Source: Streptomyces sp. L2 (lineage in GTDB: Bacteria; Actinomycetota; Actinomycetes; Streptomycetales; Streptomycetaceae). Taken from it: a DNA stretch of 64,000 nucleotides. How positions within the stretch are numbered: the stretch's first letter is position 1; the number at the start of each line of letters is the position of its first letter. Both the position numbers and the translations under genes were made by a program. Under the pieces are notes generated by a model, which made no database searches, was not told the origin of the DNA, and saw nothing but the letters and a program-made list of their open reading frames with translations. Of the stretch, positions 26,407 through 35,433 are shown piece after piece. The DNA is taken from NCBI RefSeq assembly GCF_004124325.1, contig NZ_QBDT01000001.1, positions 6,634,001-6,698,000 of the forward strand. Reading direction: 5' to 3'.

Positions 26407-27041
26407 TCACATCTGGTCCGGTCCAACCGTCGCGCCAGGCCCGGAACGCACCTCGTACCCCAGGGGAGACCGCAGCACCAGAAGGTCGGCGTACGGCCGT
26501 GAGGGGTCGTCGGCGAAGTGCGCCCGCTCCGCCCTGACCCACCCGTCCCAGAACTCCCGCTGTTCCGCTCCGTCCCGCGCCCGGCCCCGCGCCCAGGACT
26601 CCTCGGGGGACACCTCCATCCACAGCAGCCGCGCCAGATGCGGCCGCAGCGCCCGGCGCCCCGCGCCGACGCCCTCGACGAGGACCACGGGGGCCGGCGG
26701 CAGCGTGCGGGGTGGGCCGAAGCGCCGGGCCCGCCAGTCGTAGGGGGTGCAGAGCGCGCTCTCCCCGCGGGTGAACGGGTCGATCACCTGGGTCAGCAGT
26801 CGCTCCGTCCACGAGAACAACTGCTCGTGGCTCGCGATGTCGTCCAGGTGCAGCACCGGCGCCCCGCCGAGGGCGGCGGCCAGCCGTCCGGCGAAGGTGG
26901 ACTTCCCGGACCCGGCGTGCCCGTCGACGCCGACCAGCCGGACCGGCCCGCAGGACGGGGGGAGCCCGCTCAGCCGGGCGGCGAGGTGGTGAATGGTGAT
27001 TCCCGAGGTGTGGTGCGGTGTGGGGGGTTTTCCGGAAACAT
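26407..27041 (-). CDS. Uridine kinase-like P-loop protein, frameshifted near its start
   Basis: Walker A VDGHAGSGKSTFAGRLA is followed by HLDDIASHEQLFSW, CTPYDWRARRFG, PVVLVEGVGAGRR and LWMEVSPEESWARGRARD, the layout of uridine kinase-like P-loop kinases (about 210 residues). The frame containing Walker A has no ATG, GTG or TTG before an in-frame TAG at about 27044. ATG 27041 in another frame would join it if the G run at 27022-27027 had seven bases instead of six, giving MFPENPPTPHHTSGITIHHLAARL. Either the sequence has a one-base error, the gene is broken, or it starts at a rare codon such as CTG 26973. Confidence 0.7.
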
Positions 27042-27246
27042 TCTAGTAGAAGCCCATAGCGGGTGGACCTGTGGGCCGGAAAAACGTCACACCTTGAACC
27101 AACGGCTGACCATCGGTCAATCGCCCCGGAATAACATTCCGAATCCGCTGACCGATATGTCGAATTCGGCGTTCCTGTTGTGCTCCCCGCTGAGTAAGGT
27201 GCTCCTGCGCAAGTGCGACGCGTCGTACGGGGACGGACAGGGGAAC

Positions 27247-28203
27247 ATGGCCGCGGGGTTATTCGAAGGGCACTACGTATGGCATCCGGCGGCCGACGAC
27301 CGCACCCTGGCGGGCGTATGCGTCGACGTGCGGGCCGGACGTTATCGGAGCGCGTACGAAGCTCTCGCCGAGACGCGTTCCGACTTCGGGCTGCGCGCCC
27401 ACCGCTCGCTGGTGCTGGCGTCCGAGGCGGCCGGCTCCGACCTGGTCGAGCGCTGGCTGGACGAGGAGCCGTCGCCCGAGGCCGCGCTGATGTGGGCCCG
27501 GGTGGCGGTGCAGCGCGCGGTCCGCGCCGCCGACGGCCGGGACGAGCGCGCCGAGGCGCTGGAACGGATAGCGCTGGCGGCCTGTGACCGGGCCGGCGCG
27601 CTGGCCCCCGGCGACCCCACGCCCTGGGCGGCCAAGCTGGCCATGGCCCGGCTGCACCGGCTGCGCGACCCCGCCCCGCAGGGCCTGCTGACCGCGCCGC
27701 CCGGCCCCTGGCGGCTGTTCGCGCACATCCTGTCCCTCGACCCGTGGCACCGCGAGGCCCACCACCGCTTCCTGTCGTTCTTCTTCTCGCGCCACGGCGG
27801 CTCGGTCAATGCGGCCTGGGACGTGGCCGCCTTCCTCAGCCAGCGGGCGCCCGCCGACTCCGCCCTCCGGCTGCTGCCCCTGGTGGCCCTCGTGGAGAGC
27901 TACAACCCGAGCCAGCTGCTCGCCGACCGCGTCTGGGAACAGCCGCAGTGGCGCTCCACCGCGCTGGCCATCTACCACAACTGGCTGCCCGCGGTGGCCG
28001 GTTACCGCTTCACCCCGGTGCTCGACCTGGCCTACCTCGCACACGCGCTGGTCATGGCCCAGCGCGAGTTCGAGGCCCGGGCGGTGTTCGCGGCGATGGG
28101 GCCGTACGCCTCGCGCATGCCCTGGAGCGTCTTCGGCGACCCCGCCGAGCAGCTCTCCCGGGCCCGGCGCGCATGCGGCCTGCCCGTCCCCGGACCCGCC
28201 TGA
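27247..28203 (+). CDS. Helical-repeat protein of unknown function
   Basis: 318 residues from ATG 27247 (CAGGGGAAC upstream); ATG 27157 would add 30 residues and the frame is open much further by shadow. No signal peptide or membrane segment. The protein is helix-rich with TPR-like pairs (YEALAETRSDFGLRAHRSLVLA, LDPWHREAHHRFLSFFFSRHGG, LAHALVMAQREFEARAVFAAMG). I do not recognise the family. It precedes an amino acid permease by 41 bases and may be co-transcribed with it. Confidence 0.72.
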   Translation: MAAGLFEGHYVWHPAADDRTLAGVCVDVRAGRYRSAYEALAETRSDFGLRAHRSLVLASEAAGSDLVERWLDEEPSPEAALMWARVAVQRAVRAADGRDERAEALERIALAACDRAGALAPGDPTPWAAKLAMARLHRLRDPAPQGLLTAPPGPWRLFAHILSLDPWHREAHHRFLSFFFSRHGGSVNAAWDVAAFLSQRAPADSALRLLPLVALVESYNPSQLLADRVWEQPQWRSTALAIYHNWLPAVAGYRFTPVLDLAYLAHALVMAQREFEARAVFAAMGPYASRMPWSVFGDPAEQLSRARRACGLPVPGPA

Positions 28204-28244
28204 CCCCGCACGTGCCCTGCCCCACCGAGAAGAAAGGCCGATCA

Positions 28245-29786
28245 GTGTCGGAACGGACATCGAGACCCCGGGCCACGTCCCCCACCGGTAAGGAACCGGA
28301 GCTGCTCGACGATGACGCCACTCTGCACGCGATGGGTTATCCGCGGAAACTGACCCGGCGCTTCAAGGCGTTCGACAACTTCGCGATCTCGTTCACCATC
28401 ATCAATATCCTCTCGGGTATTTTCTCGTCCTTCGGATACGGTATGAACGCGGGCGGCCCCCGTATTCTCGTATTCGGTTGGATAGGTGTTTCCATCATGG
28501 TGCTGCTCATCGGCGCCGCCATGGCGGAAGTCGCCTCGGCCTATCCGACGAGCGGTGCGCTCTATTTCTCCGCCGGTAAACTCGCCAAGCGGCACAAGGG
28601 CGCCTGGTCCTGGTTCACGGGCTGGCTGAACTTCGTCGGCCAGATCGGCGGGACCGCCGCGACCGGCTACGCGGCGGCCACCTTCATCCAGGCGTTCATC
28701 GCCCTGCAGTGGTCGTCGTACCAGCCCACCACCCACCAGACGGTGCTGATCACGGCCTTGATCATCGTGCTGCAGGGGCTGGCCAACACCTACACCGTCC
28801 AGCTCGTCGCCGTACTCAACCGCATTTCCGTATGGTGGCTGATCATCGGACTCGTGGTGATCGTGAGCACACTCATCGTGATGCCCGACCATCACCAGTC
28901 GGCGTCCTTCGTCACGCATTTCGTGAACAACACCGGCTTCACCAACGGACTTTACGGCGGCATGCTCGGTCTGCTCGTCACCAGCTGGACCTTCACCGGG
29001 TTCGACGGCAGCTTCCACATGTCCGAGGAAACGGTCCAGGCGACGGTCAACGCCCCCAAGGGGATCACGCGGGCGATCGGCTATTCCGCGATCACTGGCC
29101 TGATCCTGATGCTGGCACTGGTCTACAGCATTAACGACTACGCCAAGGTGGCGAGTTCGGGCGCCCCGCCCGTCCAGATTCTCATCGACGGCCTCGGCCT
29201 CGGCACCGCCAAGGTGATGCTCCTCATCGTCATCGGCGCGATGCTCTTCTGCGGCCTCGCCAACCTCACCAGCAACACCCGGCAGATCTTCGCCTTCTCC
29301 CGGGACGGTGCCATGCCCGGCTCGCGCTGGTGGCACTCGGTCTCGCCGCGCACCCGGACGCCCGTCAAGGCGGTCTGGCTCGCGGTGGGCTGCTCGCTCG
29401 CCCTGGTGATCCCGGGCTGGTGGTCGCACACGGCCTTCACCGCCATCGTCAGTGTCAACGTCGTCGGTCTCTTCCTGGCCTACGCCGTGCCGATCTTCCT
29501 GCGGCTGCGGCTGGGCGACGCGTTCCAGGCCGGCCCCTGGCACCTGGGCCGCTGGGGCAAGCCGGTCGGCTGGCTCGCGGTGGTCTGGATCCTGCTCAGC
29601 AGCGTGTTGTTCATGCTGCCGCAGGCCTCGCCGATCACCGTCGACTCCTTCAACTACGCGCCGATCGCCCTGGCCGTCGTCCTGCTCGTGGCCACGGTGT
29701 GGTGGTTCGCCACCGCCCGCCGCCGCTTCCAGGGCCCGGTGAGCTACGGCCGGCCGGACGAGGTCGCCGCGATGGACCTCATCTGA
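28245..29786 (+). CDS. APC-family amino acid permease
   Basis: 513 residues from GTG 28245 (AGAAAGG upstream); the upstream extension of the frame is a shadow. A 45-residue hydrophilic N-terminus ends in MGYPRKLTRRFKAFDNFAISFTIINILSGIF, typical of the GABA/choline-type (ACT/BAT) branch of the APC superfamily, followed by 12 membrane segments. TGFDGSFHMSEETVQATVNAPKG is the conserved helix 6 to 7 region. Substrate unknown; amino acids, GABA or amines are likely. Confidence 0.86.
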   Translation: MSERTSRPRATSPTGKEPELLDDDATLHAMGYPRKLTRRFKAFDNFAISFTIINILSGIFSSFGYGMNAGGPRILVFGWIGVSIMVLLIGAAMAEVASAYPTSGALYFSAGKLAKRHKGAWSWFTGWLNFVGQIGGTAATGYAAATFIQAFIALQWSSYQPTTHQTVLITALIIVLQGLANTYTVQLVAVLNRISVWWLIIGLVVIVSTLIVMPDHHQSASFVTHFVNNTGFTNGLYGGMLGLLVTSWTFTGFDGSFHMSEETVQATVNAPKGITRAIGYSAITGLILMLALVYSINDYAKVASSGAPPVQILIDGLGLGTAKVMLLIVIGAMLFCGLANLTSNTRQIFAFSRDGAMPGSRWWHSVSPRTRTPVKAVWLAVGCSLALVIPGWWSHTAFTAIVSVNVVGLFLAYAVPIFLRLRLGDAFQAGPWHLGRWGKPVGWLAVVWILLSSVLFMLPQASPITVDSFNYAPIALAVVLLVATVWWFATARRRFQGPVSYGRPDEVAAMDLI

Positions 29787-29834
29787 GCGAACCGGACCAC
29801 TGAGCGAACCGGACCACTGAGCGGACCGGACCAC
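29784..29834. repeat. Three-copy 17-bp tandem repeat at a stop codon
   Basis: TGAGCGAACCGGACCAC occurs at 29784-29800 and 29801-29817, with a one-base variant at 29818-29834. The first copy begins with the stop codon of the permease. Confidence 0.9.
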
Positions 29835-29871
29835 GGCCCCGGCGCACGGCTCGCCCGCCCGCGCCGGGGCC
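29835..29871 (+). terminator. Terminator hairpin after the permease
   Basis: GGCCCCGGCGC (29835-29845) and GCGCCGGGGCC (29861-29871) are perfect 11-base inverted repeats with a 15-base loop, directly after the 17-bp tandem repeat. Confidence 0.75.
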
Positions 29872-29915
29872 GTCCCATGCCGGGGGAACGGGCGCCCCGG
29901 TCCGGTGGAGCCGCC

Positions 29916-29931
29916 AGTGGACGAGACCAAT
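29916..29931. promoter_or_regulatory. DasR-like (dre) site upstream of a secreted peptidase
   Basis: AGTGGACGAGACCAAT agrees with the DasR consensus at 13 of 16 positions. It is 116 bases before the C39-like peptidase start, a plausible promoter position. It shares TGGAC-N-AGACCA with the site at 15999. Confidence 0.35.
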
Positions 29932-30046
29932 ATTGATGGCGTGGCGTGCGTCGAAGTGCTGGCAGGGCCCTGCCCGCTGCTCCATAGTTGGCGCACAACG
30001 TGCACCGGACCAGCCCCGACTCGCACCCCTGGGGGTACTCGCGCCC

Positions 30047-31423
30047 ATGAGCAGAGCCGAACAGCCGTCCCGCAGAACCGTCCTCGCCGCCGCGGTCGTC
30101 GCCGCGGTGACCGCGGGAGCCGCGGCGGCCACGCCCGCGGCCGCCACCACGCAGGAGCCCGCCGACCACGACGACCCCGGCCGGGCCACCGCCCGCCCCG
30201 TCGACTACCACGCCTGGACGACCGTCCGGGACTGGCGCCGCGGCACCGCCGAGGGCGTCCGGGTCGTCGCCGGACACCGGCCCGGCGTCGTCATCGGCGC
30301 CGCGGCGGGCCGAACCGACTACACCGACCCGCACACCGGCACCACCGCCACCTGGGAGTACGCCACCTGGACCTCTCCCGAGCACCGGCTGAGCGTTCCC
30401 GCCACCGAGACGATCGCCTCCTGGAACGCGCACACCCCGGCCGGCACCTGGATCCAGGTCGAACTGCAGGGCTCGTACTCCGACCACACCGCCACTCCCT
30501 GGTACGTGATGGGCCGCTGGGCGGCCGGCGACCAGGACATCAAGCGGACCTCCGTCGACGGCCAGAGCGACGGAAAGAGCAGCATCTGGACCGACACCTT
30601 CGCCATCGACGACGCGAGCACCGGGCTGCGCCTCACCTCGTACCGGCTGCGGCTGACCCTCTACCGCACCCCGGGCACCCGCCTCACGCCGACCGTCTGG
30701 CGGCTCGGCGCCATGGGCTCCGACATCCCCGACCGCTTCACGGTCCCCGCCTCCACGCCCGGCCTCGCCCAGGAACTGGCCGTCCCGCGCTACTCGCAGG
30801 AGATCCACAAGGGCCAGTACCCGCAGTACGACGGTGGCGGCGAGGCCTGGTGCAGCCCCACCTCCTCGCAGATGATCATCGAGTACTGGGGCGGCCGGCT
30901 CACTCTCGAACAGCTGGCCTGGGTGGACCCTTCCTACGCCGACCCGCAGGTCGACAACGCGGCCCGTTTCACCTACGACTACCAGTACGAGGGCTGCGGC
31001 AACTGGCCGTTCAACGCCGCCTACGCGGCCACGTACGAGGGCGTCCAGGGCGTGGTCACCCGGCTCGTCTCGCTCACCGACCTGGAGACGCTGATCGCGG
31101 CCGGCATCCCGGCCATAACGTCCCAGTCCTTCCTCAGCACCGAGCTGACCGGCGCCGGATACGGCACCTCGGGCCATCTGATGACGGTGATCGGCTTCAC
31201 GGCCGACGGTGACGTGATCGCCAATGACCCGGCCTCCCCGGGCGACCAGGCGGTCCGGCGCGTGTACCTGCGGCGGGAGTTCGAGAACATCTGGCTGCGC
31301 ACCAAGCGGTACAACGCCTCCGGCAAGGTGGCCTCGGGCACGGGTGGCGTCTGCTACCTGTACTTCCCGGCCCACCCCAGCCCGCACCAGCGGATGGCGC
31401 TCGCGGCGGTGGGCGTGCGCTGA
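30047..31423 (+). CDS. Secreted peptidase C39-like protein
   Basis: 458 residues from ATG 30047. The N-terminus has SRRTVLAAAVVAAV, a probable Tat signal, ending in PAAA near 30. Residues 45-220 are a beta-rich accessory domain; 235-440 are a C39-like papain fold with catalytic Cys in GGGEAWCSPTSSQMI, His in GHLMTVIGF and Asp/Asn in VIANDPAS. Bacterial C39_2 proteins of this type are extracellular and mostly uncharacterised cysteine peptidases. Monocistronic, behind a DasR-like site. Confidence 0.85.
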   Translation: MSRAEQPSRRTVLAAAVVAAVTAGAAAATPAAATTQEPADHDDPGRATARPVDYHAWTTVRDWRRGTAEGVRVVAGHRPGVVIGAAAGRTDYTDPHTGTTATWEYATWTSPEHRLSVPATETIASWNAHTPAGTWIQVELQGSYSDHTATPWYVMGRWAAGDQDIKRTSVDGQSDGKSSIWTDTFAIDDASTGLRLTSYRLRLTLYRTPGTRLTPTVWRLGAMGSDIPDRFTVPASTPGLAQELAVPRYSQEIHKGQYPQYDGGGEAWCSPTSSQMIIEYWGGRLTLEQLAWVDPSYADPQVDNAARFTYDYQYEGCGNWPFNAAYAATYEGVQGVVTRLVSLTDLETLIAAGIPAITSQSFLSTELTGAGYGTSGHLMTVIGFTADGDVIANDPASPGDQAVRRVYLRREFENIWLRTKRYNASGKVASGTGGVCYLYFPAHPSPHQRMALAAVGVR

Positions 31424-31522
31424 CCGTGTGACCAACCTCTCCGCCGCACGGGCCGTCGCGGGTGGCAAGGTGGATGGACCCGTGGGGGATTCCCCCGATA
31501 CGTCCGACCTCTGTGAGCGACC

Positions 31523-31663
31523 ATGACCGCACACCCGGCCACCGCCACCCGCGTCCGCACGGGCGGGCCCCAGGAAGACGGGCCCGCGATCCTCGAGCAC
31601 GTGATGGGCTGGGTCCTCGTCGTGGTGACCGCGCTGCTCGTCACCCGGCTCGGACTGCTCTGA
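31523..31663 (+). CDS. 46-residue single-span membrane protein
   Basis: Small ORF between the peptidase and the TetR gene. The N-terminal 28 residues are polar (Thr/Arg/Gly-rich, then GPQEDGPAILEHV); residues 29-46 (MGWVLVVVTALLVTRLGLL) are one membrane helix at the C-terminus. Third codon positions are almost all G or C, as in real genes here. GTGAGCGA precedes ATG 31523. Tail-anchored small proteins of this sort are often missed; function unknown. Confidence 0.6.
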   Translation: MTAHPATATRVRTGGPQEDGPAILEHVMGWVLVVVTALLVTRLGLL

Positions 31664-31733
31664 TCCCGGCCGGCCCCGGTCCGCTCGGCCCGACACCCGC
31701 TCTACGGGCGGGAGTTGTTCTGACATACTGCGG

Positions 31734-32426
31734 ATGTCCCGCCGACCGACTGGACCAGGGTCGAAATTGCCTACGAGTCCCCAGCGTGCCGCCGTCCACC
31801 ACCGGGCGCGCGGCACGGAGCGCTCCGTGGCGCGTCGTGCCGAACTCATCGCCATCGGGCGGAAGCTGTTCGCCGACACGTCCTACGACGCGCTGTCCAT
31901 GGACGACATCGCGCGGCAGGCGCATGTCGCCAAGGGGCTGATCTACTACTACTTCCGCTCCAAGCGCGGCTATTACCTGGCGATCATCCAGGACGCCGTC
32001 GCCGACCTGGTCACCTCCGCCGCGAGCGGCCTGGAACTGCCCGCCGTGGACCGCGTCCACCGCACGGTCGACAGCTACCTCCGCTACGCCGAGGGCCACC
32101 AGGCCGCCTATCGCACGATCACCAGCGGCGGCGTCGGCTTCGACACCGAGGTGCAGGCCATCCGGGACGGTGTGCGCGAGGCGATCGTGGCCACCATCGC
32201 CGAGGGCGCCTACGGCCGCAGTGACATCGCCCCGCTCGCGCGCATGGGCCTGCTGTCCTGGCTGTGCAGCGTCGAGGGAGCCACCCTGGACTGGATCGAC
32301 CGCCCCGGCCTGTCCCGCGACACCATGCGGGAACTGCTGGTCAAGACGCTGGGCGGCACCCTGCGGGCCATCGAGGAGATGGACCCCTCCTATCCGGCGC
32401 CGCCACCGGCCCGTCGCGACGCCTGA
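31734..32426 (+). CDS. TetR-family transcriptional regulator
   Basis: 230 residues. The first 35 are a polar extension; the HTH is at about 36-85 (ELIAIGRKLFADTSYDALSMDDIARQAHVAKGLIYYYFRSK, the TetR_N signature). The C-terminal helical domain has no recognised ligand. A later start would remove the extension; CATACT at 31724-31729 just before ATG 31734 suggests a very short or absent leader. An acyl-CoA dehydrogenase follows, so a fatty-acyl ligand is possible. Confidence 0.82.
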   Translation: MSRRPTGPGSKLPTSPQRAAVHHRARGTERSVARRAELIAIGRKLFADTSYDALSMDDIARQAHVAKGLIYYYFRSKRGYYLAIIQDAVADLVTSAASGLELPAVDRVHRTVDSYLRYAEGHQAAYRTITSGGVGFDTEVQAIRDGVREAIVATIAEGAYGRSDIAPLARMGLLSWLCSVEGATLDWIDRPGLSRDTMRELLVKTLGGTLRAIEEMDPSYPAPPPARRDA

Positions 32427-32455
32427 GGGCCGGAAGCGGGCCTTCGGACGGCGCC

Positions 32456-32517
32456 GAGGCGACCGCGCATACGGCCCCGGGGCGCCCGCGCATTCCGCCG
32501 CGAGGCGACCGCGCATA
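32456..32517. repeat. Direct repeat pair after the TetR gene
   Basis: GAGGCGACCGCGCATA occurs at 32456-32471 and 32502-32517, starts 46 bases apart. It is in the 343-base spacer between tetR and the acyl-CoA dehydrogenase; I see no gene in that spacer. Confidence 0.7.
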
Positions 32518-32589
32518 TGGCATGAACGCGCCGAACATCCCCCCCGTAGCGGTGCGACCCCGGAAAGTCAGGGGTGGCTTCTCGAAGTA

Positions 32590-32620
32590 AGCGACCGTTA
32601 ACTGGTGACGGGAGGTCGCT
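32590..32620. promoter_or_regulatory. Inverted repeat before the acyl-CoA dehydrogenase
   Basis: AGCGACC (32590-32596) and GGTCGCT (32614-32620) form a spaced dyad 150 bases upstream of the dehydrogenase start. It is a candidate site for the neighbouring TetR protein. Confidence 0.35.
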
Positions 32621-32769
32621 GATCGGGCATACTCACAGCGCAGCCGCTGGTCAGCCGCCTCCGAGACCCGGGAGCGAGCGCCGCGGCCGGAACCGGAACG
32701 ATCAGGCGGAGCCGCCCCACCCAAGGCGCACGTCCGCCGATGTGCCCGAACAGGGAGGAGACCGACGCC

Positions 32770-33942
32770 ATGTCCGACCGCGACCCGCAGCCGGTGGAGC
32801 GTCAACTGCCCACGGAAGAGGCGAGGGATCTGCTCGCGCTCGTCCGTGAGATCGCTCAGCGCGAGATCGCGCCGAACGCGGCCGAGGAGGAGGACGCCGG
32901 ACGCTTCCCGCGCGAGGTCTTCACCCTGCTCTCGGAATCGGGCCTGCTGGGCCTGCCGTACGGCTCGGAGTACGGGGGCGGCGACCAGCCGTACGAGGTC
33001 TACCTCCAGGTCCTGGAGGAGCTCGCGGCGGCCCGCCTCACCGTCGGCCTTGGCGTCAGCGTGCACACGCTCGCCTCCTACGGCCTCGCCGCGTACGGCA
33101 CCAAGCAGCAGCAGGTCGAGCACCTGCCCGCGATGCTCGGCGGTGGCCTGCTCGGCGCCTACTGCCTCTCCGAACCGGCCTCCGGCTCCGACGCGGCCTC
33201 CCTGCGCACCAAGGCCGTCCGCGAGGGCGACCACTGGGTGCTCGACGGCACGAAGGCGTGGATCACCCACGGTGGCATCGCCGACTTCTACACGGTGATG
33301 GCCCGCACCGGCGAGGACGGCCCGCGCGGGATCACCGCCTTCCTGGTGCCCGGCGACGCCGAGGGGCTGAGCGGTGCGGCGCCCGAGAAGAAGATGGGCA
33401 TGAAGGGCTCGCCCACCGCCCAGGTCCACTTCGACGGCGTCCGCGTCTCCGACGACCGGCGGCTCGGCGAGGAGGGCCAGGGCTTCGCCATCGCCCTGTC
33501 CGCGCTCGACTCCGGACGGCTCGGCATCGCCGCCTGCGCCATCGGCGTGGCCCAGGCTGCTCTGGACGCGGCCGTCGCGTACGCCACCGACCGCCGCCAG
33601 TTCGGCCGGCCCATCTCCGACTTCCAGGGCCTGCGGTTCATGATCGCCGACATGGCGACCCAGATCGAGGCCGGCCGCGCGCTCTACCTCGCGGCGGCCC
33701 GCCTGCGCGACGCGGGCAGGCCGTTCGCCAAGCAGGCCGCCATGGCCAAGCTGCACTGCACGGACGCGGCCATGAAGGTCACGACGGACGCCGTGCAGAT
33801 ACTCGGCGGCTACGGCTACACCGCCGACTTCCCCGTCGAGCGCTTCATGCGCGAGGCCAAGGTCCTGCAGATCGTCGAGGGCACCAACCAGATCCAGCGG
33901 ATGGTCATCGCCCGTCATGTGGCGGGACCAGAGGGTCGCTGA
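32770..33942 (+). CDS. Acyl-CoA dehydrogenase
   Basis: 390-residue FAD flavoenzyme with the three canonical parts: N-terminal helices (1-120), middle beta domain (125-220; YCLSEPASGSDAASL, signature 1) and C-terminal helices (230-390; QILGGYGYTADFPVERFMRE, signature 2). The Glu of VEGTNQIQRM near residue 370 is the usual catalytic base. ATG 32770 has AGGAG upstream. It oxidises an acyl-CoA to the enoyl-CoA; chain specificity (short or branched) is not clear. Its end overlaps a minus-strand ORF by 38 bases. Confidence 0.9.
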   Translation: MSDRDPQPVERQLPTEEARDLLALVREIAQREIAPNAAEEEDAGRFPREVFTLLSESGLLGLPYGSEYGGGDQPYEVYLQVLEELAAARLTVGLGVSVHTLASYGLAAYGTKQQQVEHLPAMLGGGLLGAYCLSEPASGSDAASLRTKAVREGDHWVLDGTKAWITHGGIADFYTVMARTGEDGPRGITAFLVPGDAEGLSGAAPEKKMGMKGSPTAQVHFDGVRVSDDRRLGEEGQGFAIALSALDSGRLGIAACAIGVAQAALDAAVAYATDRRQFGRPISDFQGLRFMIADMATQIEAGRALYLAAARLRDAGRPFAKQAAMAKLHCTDAAMKVTTDAVQILGGYGYTADFPVERFMREAKVLQIVEGTNQIQRMVIARHVAGPEGR

Positions 33943-34150
33943 ACTGCCCCCTGAGGACCGTCGGGGCCGCCAGCCTGACCCACTCCGGGTCGTGGCGGCC
34001 CGGCAGGGTGCGGCCCCGGTCGGCCCAGGCGCGCAGCAGATCACGGTAGATCGGCGGGTCCGGGGCGGGCGGGGGCGGCGGAACCGATTCTGCGGGCCGG
34101 GGGACGAAGATGCGGCGCTGACGCCCGGTGACGGAGTTCATGGGGGTCAT
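33905..34150 (-). CDS. Small conserved-looking protein of unknown function
   Basis: 81 residues: a Pro-rich N-terminus (VPRPAESVPPPPPAPDPP) followed by IYRDLLRAWADRGRTLPGRHDPEWVRLAA. Third-base GC is very high in this frame, and the amino acid composition looks like a folded helix pair, so I think it is a real gene although the start has a weak ribosome site. It overlaps the acyl-CoA dehydrogenase 3' end in the opposite direction. No family recognised. Confidence 0.55.
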   Translation of the reverse strand: MTPMNSVTGRQRRIFVPRPAESVPPPPPAPDPPIYRDLLRAWADRGRTLPGRHDPEWVRLAAPTVLRGQFSDPLVPPHDGR

Positions 34151-34270
34151 GCCTGGGCAACGCGACCGCGGCCGGACAGGTCACCGCCCGGCGGAATCGG
34201 GCGTGCGTTCAACCGCGTCCCGCCGCGCCGGGTGGGCTGACGCGACGTCAACCCACCCCCGTACGGCGGC

Positions 34271-34702
34271 TCAGGCGGCCTCGCCGCGCATCACCGGGAC
34301 GCGCAGCGGGCGCGAGCCCGGGCCGCCGGCGTGCGAGAAGGGCTGCGTCCGCCAGTCCAGCCCCTGAGGGAGCGTCAGCAGCAGGGCGGTGTCCTGTTCC
34401 TGCGGCAGGACGGACTCGTCCGCCGGGCGGGCGTCCGCCGCCGCACGGCCCGTCCCCGCGCACACCGTGAGGCCGAACGGATTCCACGGCGAGGCGCACA
34501 GCGCGTGCTCCGGCAGCGCCTCCTCGTCGGCCAGCAGCGCGATGGGCTGCGCGCAGTCCGGGCAGATCACCCGGTACATCTCGAAGGTGTCGTACGGGTC
34601 GTCGGCGTCCACGAGGTCGCGTTCGACGCCCTCCGGATCGGGCTCGACGACCGACTGCTGCCGCTTGGGCGTGGAACGACCAGGGCGCTTGACACTCTGC
34701 AT
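34271..34702 (-). CDS. Hypothetical protein with a CxxC pair
   Basis: 143 residues from ATG 34702, preceded by GGGGGAG. A basic N-terminus (KRPGRSTPKRQQ) leads into DPYDTFEMYRVICPDCAQPIALLADEEALPEHALCASPW, a CPDC pair plus a further Cys that may bind zinc. The C-terminus is variable. Function unknown; no operon partner is evident apart from the small downstream gene on the same strand. The 267 bases up to the Lrp gene hold nothing else I can identify. Confidence 0.7.
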   Translation of the reverse strand: MQSVKRPGRSTPKRQQSVVEPDPEGVERDLVDADDPYDTFEMYRVICPDCAQPIALLADEEALPEHALCASPWNPFGLTVCAGTGRAAADARPADESVLPQEQDTALLLTLPQGLDWRTQPFSHAGGPGSRPLRVPVMRGEAA

Positions 34703-34969
34703 GGGTTTCTCCCCCTAAGGCTGGGCCGTCAACGGCACTGCGGCCTCGACCACAGCAAGCACTTCCCGCCCGCTCTCGGCGGTAATCGCGCGGGCGGCAT
34801 GCAGACCGTCCGGCCGCTGTGGCGTTCGTCACATGCCTGGGGCGGGTGCCGCCGGCGGCGGTCCGCGTCCCCCGGTCGGCCCACCGCCCGCCCCGGACAT
34901 CACGAACCGGGCATGACCTGCGCCGCTGAGGTATCCGAGGAGATCAACCGCACGGTAGGTTCTTGCGCC

Positions 34970-35410
34970 ATGGAGGAGCTGGACCGTCAAATCGTGCAGC
35001 TGCTCGTCAAGGACGGGCGGATGAGCTACACAGACCTGGGCAAGGCCACGGGCCTGTCCACGTCGGCCGTGCACCAGCGGGTGCGTCGGCTCGAACAGCG
35101 TGGCGTCATCCGCGGCTACGCCGCGGTCGTCGACGCCGAGGCGGTGGGGCTGCCCATGACCGCCTTCATCTCGGTCAAACCGTTCGACCCCAGCGCCCCC
35201 GACGACATCGCGGACCGCCTCGCCGGCGTGCCCGAGATCGAGGCCTGCCACAGCGTCGCCGGCGACGAGAACTACATCCTCAAGGTGCGCGTGGCCACCC
35301 CGCACGAACTGGAGGAACTGCTGGCCCGGGTCCGCACCCTCGCCGGCGTCTCCACCCGCACCACGGTGGTCCTGTCGACCCCGTACGAGGCCCGCCCGCC
35401 GAAGATCTGA
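34970..35410 (+). CDS. Lrp/AsnC-family transcriptional regulator
   Basis: 146 residues from ATG 34970 (MEELDRQIVQLLVKDGRMSYTDL), so the longer open frame from 34331 is shadow. Helix-turn-helix at 20-45 (TGLSTSAVHQRVRRLEQRGV); RAM domain at 65-140 with SVAGDENYILKVRV, the ligand loop. Distinct from the Lrp protein at 3980. No neighbouring target gene is obvious; the amidohydrolase downstream is a candidate. Confidence 0.87.
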   Translation: MEELDRQIVQLLVKDGRMSYTDLGKATGLSTSAVHQRVRRLEQRGVIRGYAAVVDAEAVGLPMTAFISVKPFDPSAPDDIADRLAGVPEIEACHSVAGDENYILKVRVATPHELEELLARVRTLAGVSTRTTVVLSTPYEARPPKI

Positions 35411-35433
35411 ACGGCGCCGGGGAACGGGACCGG

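Noticed and set aside
26518..27246. N-terminal extension of the helical-repeat protein
   Set aside because: This part lies antisense to the kinase gene; a ribosome site and natural composition begin only at ATG 27247.
33943..34270. Possible tRNA or other stable RNA in short spacers
   Set aside because: No cloverleaf with a TTC-type arm or CCA end could be found here or in the other intergenic regions checked by eye.
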